From assembly GCF_032854445.1 (NCBI RefSeq), contig NC_088300.1, forward strand, positions 39,772,458 through 39,836,457: a stretch of 64,000 nt of DNA, given 5' to 3'. This document shows, piece after piece, positions 61,534 to 64,000 of this stretch. The notes below the pieces were generated by a model. It saw only the letters and a program-made list of their open reading frames with translations, was not told where the DNA came from and did no database searches. The DNA comes from Liolophura sinensis (Eukaryota; Mollusca; Polyplacophora; Chitonida; Chitonidae). Position 1 is the first letter of the stretch, and each line of letters starts with the position of its first letter. The translations under genes were made by a program, and so were the position numbers.

Positions 61534-62559
61534 ATTTAAGCTTGTGATTCTAAAACTGTGACATTGTGACTGTAACTGTGACATTGTGAAGAAATTTTAT
61601 ACTTTGCAACTTAAAATGATGCTTTTTGAGAGTATATAAGTCTATAAAATGAAAGATATTTGTATGAAAACTACAGCTTTAGCAAACTCTATCAAATATT
61701 TATTCCACTTAAGTTGAAAAACATCCACTTCATTTAATTTTGTGAGACTCTCAAAGGCTGATATCAACTCTTTTCTAACCTTCTGTTATCTAGAAAATAT
61801 TTGTCACTGTGATGAAATCACTTACACATGGCATGCTTTAAAATGTGTTCCACGTCTAGTAGTTTCATGTCTCAAAAACTAATCTTACGTAAATAGTAAC
61901 AGTTGTCGTCATGTAAAATGAGAGGTCATTCACAGCAGGCCTACAGTGCATTTCCCCTTTTACATTTCCGCATTCCACAGCCTGAATGTCCAGCATTTGC
62001 CCAGTAATAGTGCTTAAATATAATTCACTAGAGGAAAGTCTAAATACAAGAAACCCAACACCTATTTAGAGCAGAAAAGTGTTCTAAAAAGGCTATCAGC
62101 TTTTCACAGCCAAAACTAGCACAAGTACATGTACAATACTGGTGCTCTTGGTAATAGTAATTTTGACATTCAAATAACCCCAAAAACACAAAGTAAGAGA
62201 AGGATCTTCTGTATATCAGGCACATTGCTCATCTGAATAACAACTGAGGATAAAGATTTCACAGTTGATAAGGTTGTGAAATCATCCTGTAACGTATGTG
62301 ATATATTTCCTTGTGGGAAGTTTAATACACACCTCTTTTCTTCTCACCCAACACACCTCAAGTCTGTGCTATAAAACAGGCCTGTGGTCTAATTATTTAT
62401 CACTACCTACAGGTAAATCCCCCAGTACACTGTGGGGACAACAGTCAACCTCTAGGCATACAGTTTTGTATGTGTACACACTCCAGACATTCATGATACA
62501 CTATATCGCTGACTAAACTTCTTTAGGCTGACATCCTAAAAGCTAATTCCACCTTTTCA

Positions 62560-63225
62560 CATTCATGATAGTCTCACATATTGTGACAAACTAATTCATG
62601 ATAGTCTCACATATAGTGACAAACTGATTCATGATAGCCTCACATATAGTGACAAACTGATTCATAATAGCCTTACATATAGTGACAAACTGATTTATGA
62701 TAGTCTCACATATTGTGACAAACTGATTCATGATAGCCTCACATATAGTGACAAACTGATTCATAATAGCCTTACATATAGTGACAAACTGATTTATGAT
62801 AGTCTCACATATTGTGACAAACTGATTCATAATAGCCTTACATATAGTGACAAACTGATTTATGATAGTCTCACATATTGTGACAAACTGATTCATGATA
62901 GTCTCACATATAGTGACAAACTGATTCATAATAGCCTTACATATAGTGACAAACTGATTTATGATAGTCTCACATATAGTGACAAACTGATTCATGATAG
63001 TCTCACATATAGTGACAAACTGATTCATGATAGTCTCACATATTGTGACAAACTGATTCATGATAGCCTCACATATAGTGACAAACTGATTCATAATAGC
63101 CTTACATATAGTGACAAACTGATTTATGATAGTCTCACATATAGTGACAAACTGATTCATGATAGTCTCACATATAGTGACAAACTGATTCATGACATTC
63201 TCACATATAGTGACAAACTAAGCAC
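62560..63225. repeat. 33-bp minisatellite, 20 copies, with higher-order pattern
   Basis: The unit TTCATGATAGTCTCACATAT plus AGTGACAAACTGA. The length is divisible by 3, so one minus-strand frame stays open for about 200 codons (MNQFVTICETI repeated, with KAI/EAI variants). The variants recur in a fixed order in blocks of several units. There is no promoter or splice context for a gene. Confidence 0.96.
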
Positions 63226-64000
63226 CTTATCAATAAATAGCTATAGAGCTGTAGGAAATCCTCAATAAACAAATAAAGAATAACAATTACAATAATAAAC
63301 CACAAGATAAAGTGTGTAAGTACATATTGTAGTGGAAAAGCTACAATGAAAGAATGGGTGGTACAACTACATGTGCAGTGTAATTAGCACTATGTGTAAG
63401 TGTACTGTGAATAAAAATGTTCCTAGGAAGGAATGCTATACCAAAGTCAGCATAGTGAGACTCTGACATCATCGTGTACATATACATGTACACAGAAAAC
63501 ACCACAACCGTGTGCGATCCACGATGATGTATTAGCTTGAGCTGTCTGAACTCGGCCTGTCGTATTAGCTGAGCTCAAAGACAACATCAACCTCCGAAGA
63601 CGACAGCTGCAAGTGTGCAGATCCAGATATATTTGCTCTTTTACTATTTACATTTCATACATGGGAAGAAGGTGGACGCTGGGTTCATGAAAATGTCAAA
63701 TGAAATTTTGGATCAAAGTGAAACAAGTTGGGATCCACAAACAAAGTTTGAGCAATGTTGTAGTAGTGGATAAATTCAGACAAGCACATTATTCAGAACT
63801 TAATAGGCACTTTATTACAGCTCTATATCCCAAGAGTATAAACCACTGCTCTGATATCCATGGATAATGATGGAGTATCTCCCTCTACACCACATCTAAC
63901 ATTTTGTTTAACAAGGCTTTTCACTGTTAACAATTCATTTCAATACCACCGGCCTACCAGACTACCAAAGACCAAATGTTAAGGTACATTGTATTAGAAT

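Larger units (their letters stand above)
46082..64000 (-). other. Probable first intron of vinculin (at least 18 kb)
   Basis: No exon 1 candidate (an ATG exon encoding something like MPVFHTKTIE and ending in phase 0) was found by reading either side of this stretch. It holds five large minisatellites and about seven SINE pieces. Stretches without any recognised feature are 47290-48240, 49800-50860, 51135-52985, 54600-55780, 56045-58180 (except a repeat at 56980), 58860-60130 and 61420-62555. Confidence 0.6.

Noticed and set aside
62591-63193. 200-codon minus-strand frame of repeated MNQFVTICETI
   Set aside because: A 33-bp tandem repeat keeps any stop-free frame open; no gene context.
63540-63640. 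Candidate vinculin exon 1 or promoter near the window end
   Set aside because: No ATG frame resembling the vinculin N-terminus on the minus strand and no matching phase-0 donor.

Overview
The window is eukaryotic and is dominated by one gene: the vinculin gene (VCL), on the minus strand. Twenty-one GT-AG coding exons run from 46081 down to the stop codon at 8528, and three further optional-looking exons lie in the proline-rich linker. Every junction keeps reading phase, and the joined protein aligns with animal vinculin from the second coding exon to the C-terminal WVRRRPWYT. Only the first coding exon (about 19 residues with the start Met) was not found; it probably lies beyond 64000. The organism is most likely a mollusc or another lophotrochozoan. 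The basis is long repeat-filled introns, an invertebrate-length vinculin with one central repeat fewer than vertebrates, and many copies of a tRNA-derived SINE ending in (AAAT)n with a core resembling the conserved-core (Nin-DC/MetaSINE) type known from molluscs. The species assignment is inference.

Layout. 1-2420: a decayed non-LTR retrotransposon (APE-type endonuclease and reverse transcriptase, minus strand) split by a SINE with a 10-bp target duplication. 2420-4900: intergenic DNA with a 62-bp tandem array and two SINE fragments. About 4915-8527: probable vinculin 3' UTR with a good poly(A) signal near 4937. 8528-46081: vinculin exons; the introns carry minisatellites (29, 56, 64 and about 95 bp units), SINE copies, a 0.99-kb non-autonomous DNA transposon and a 101-bp inverted repeat pair around the linker/tail exons. 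46082-64000: probable first intron, with no recognisable gene, packed with tandem arrays (30, 91, 52, 49 and 33 bp units) and more SINEs.

Vinculin is a cytoplasmic adaptor that couples talin and alpha-catenin to F-actin at cell-matrix and cell-cell junctions. The head domains are encoded at 46081-22591, the proline linker at 22705-14953 and the actin/lipid-binding tail at 14635-8528. The most interesting biology is the linker: three exons, each compatible with phase 1-1 splicing, lie between two exons that join in frame without them. This suggests that linker length and composition are set by splicing at a different place from the vertebrate metavinculin insert. Long minisatellite open reading frames are repeat artefacts and were not annotated as genes.
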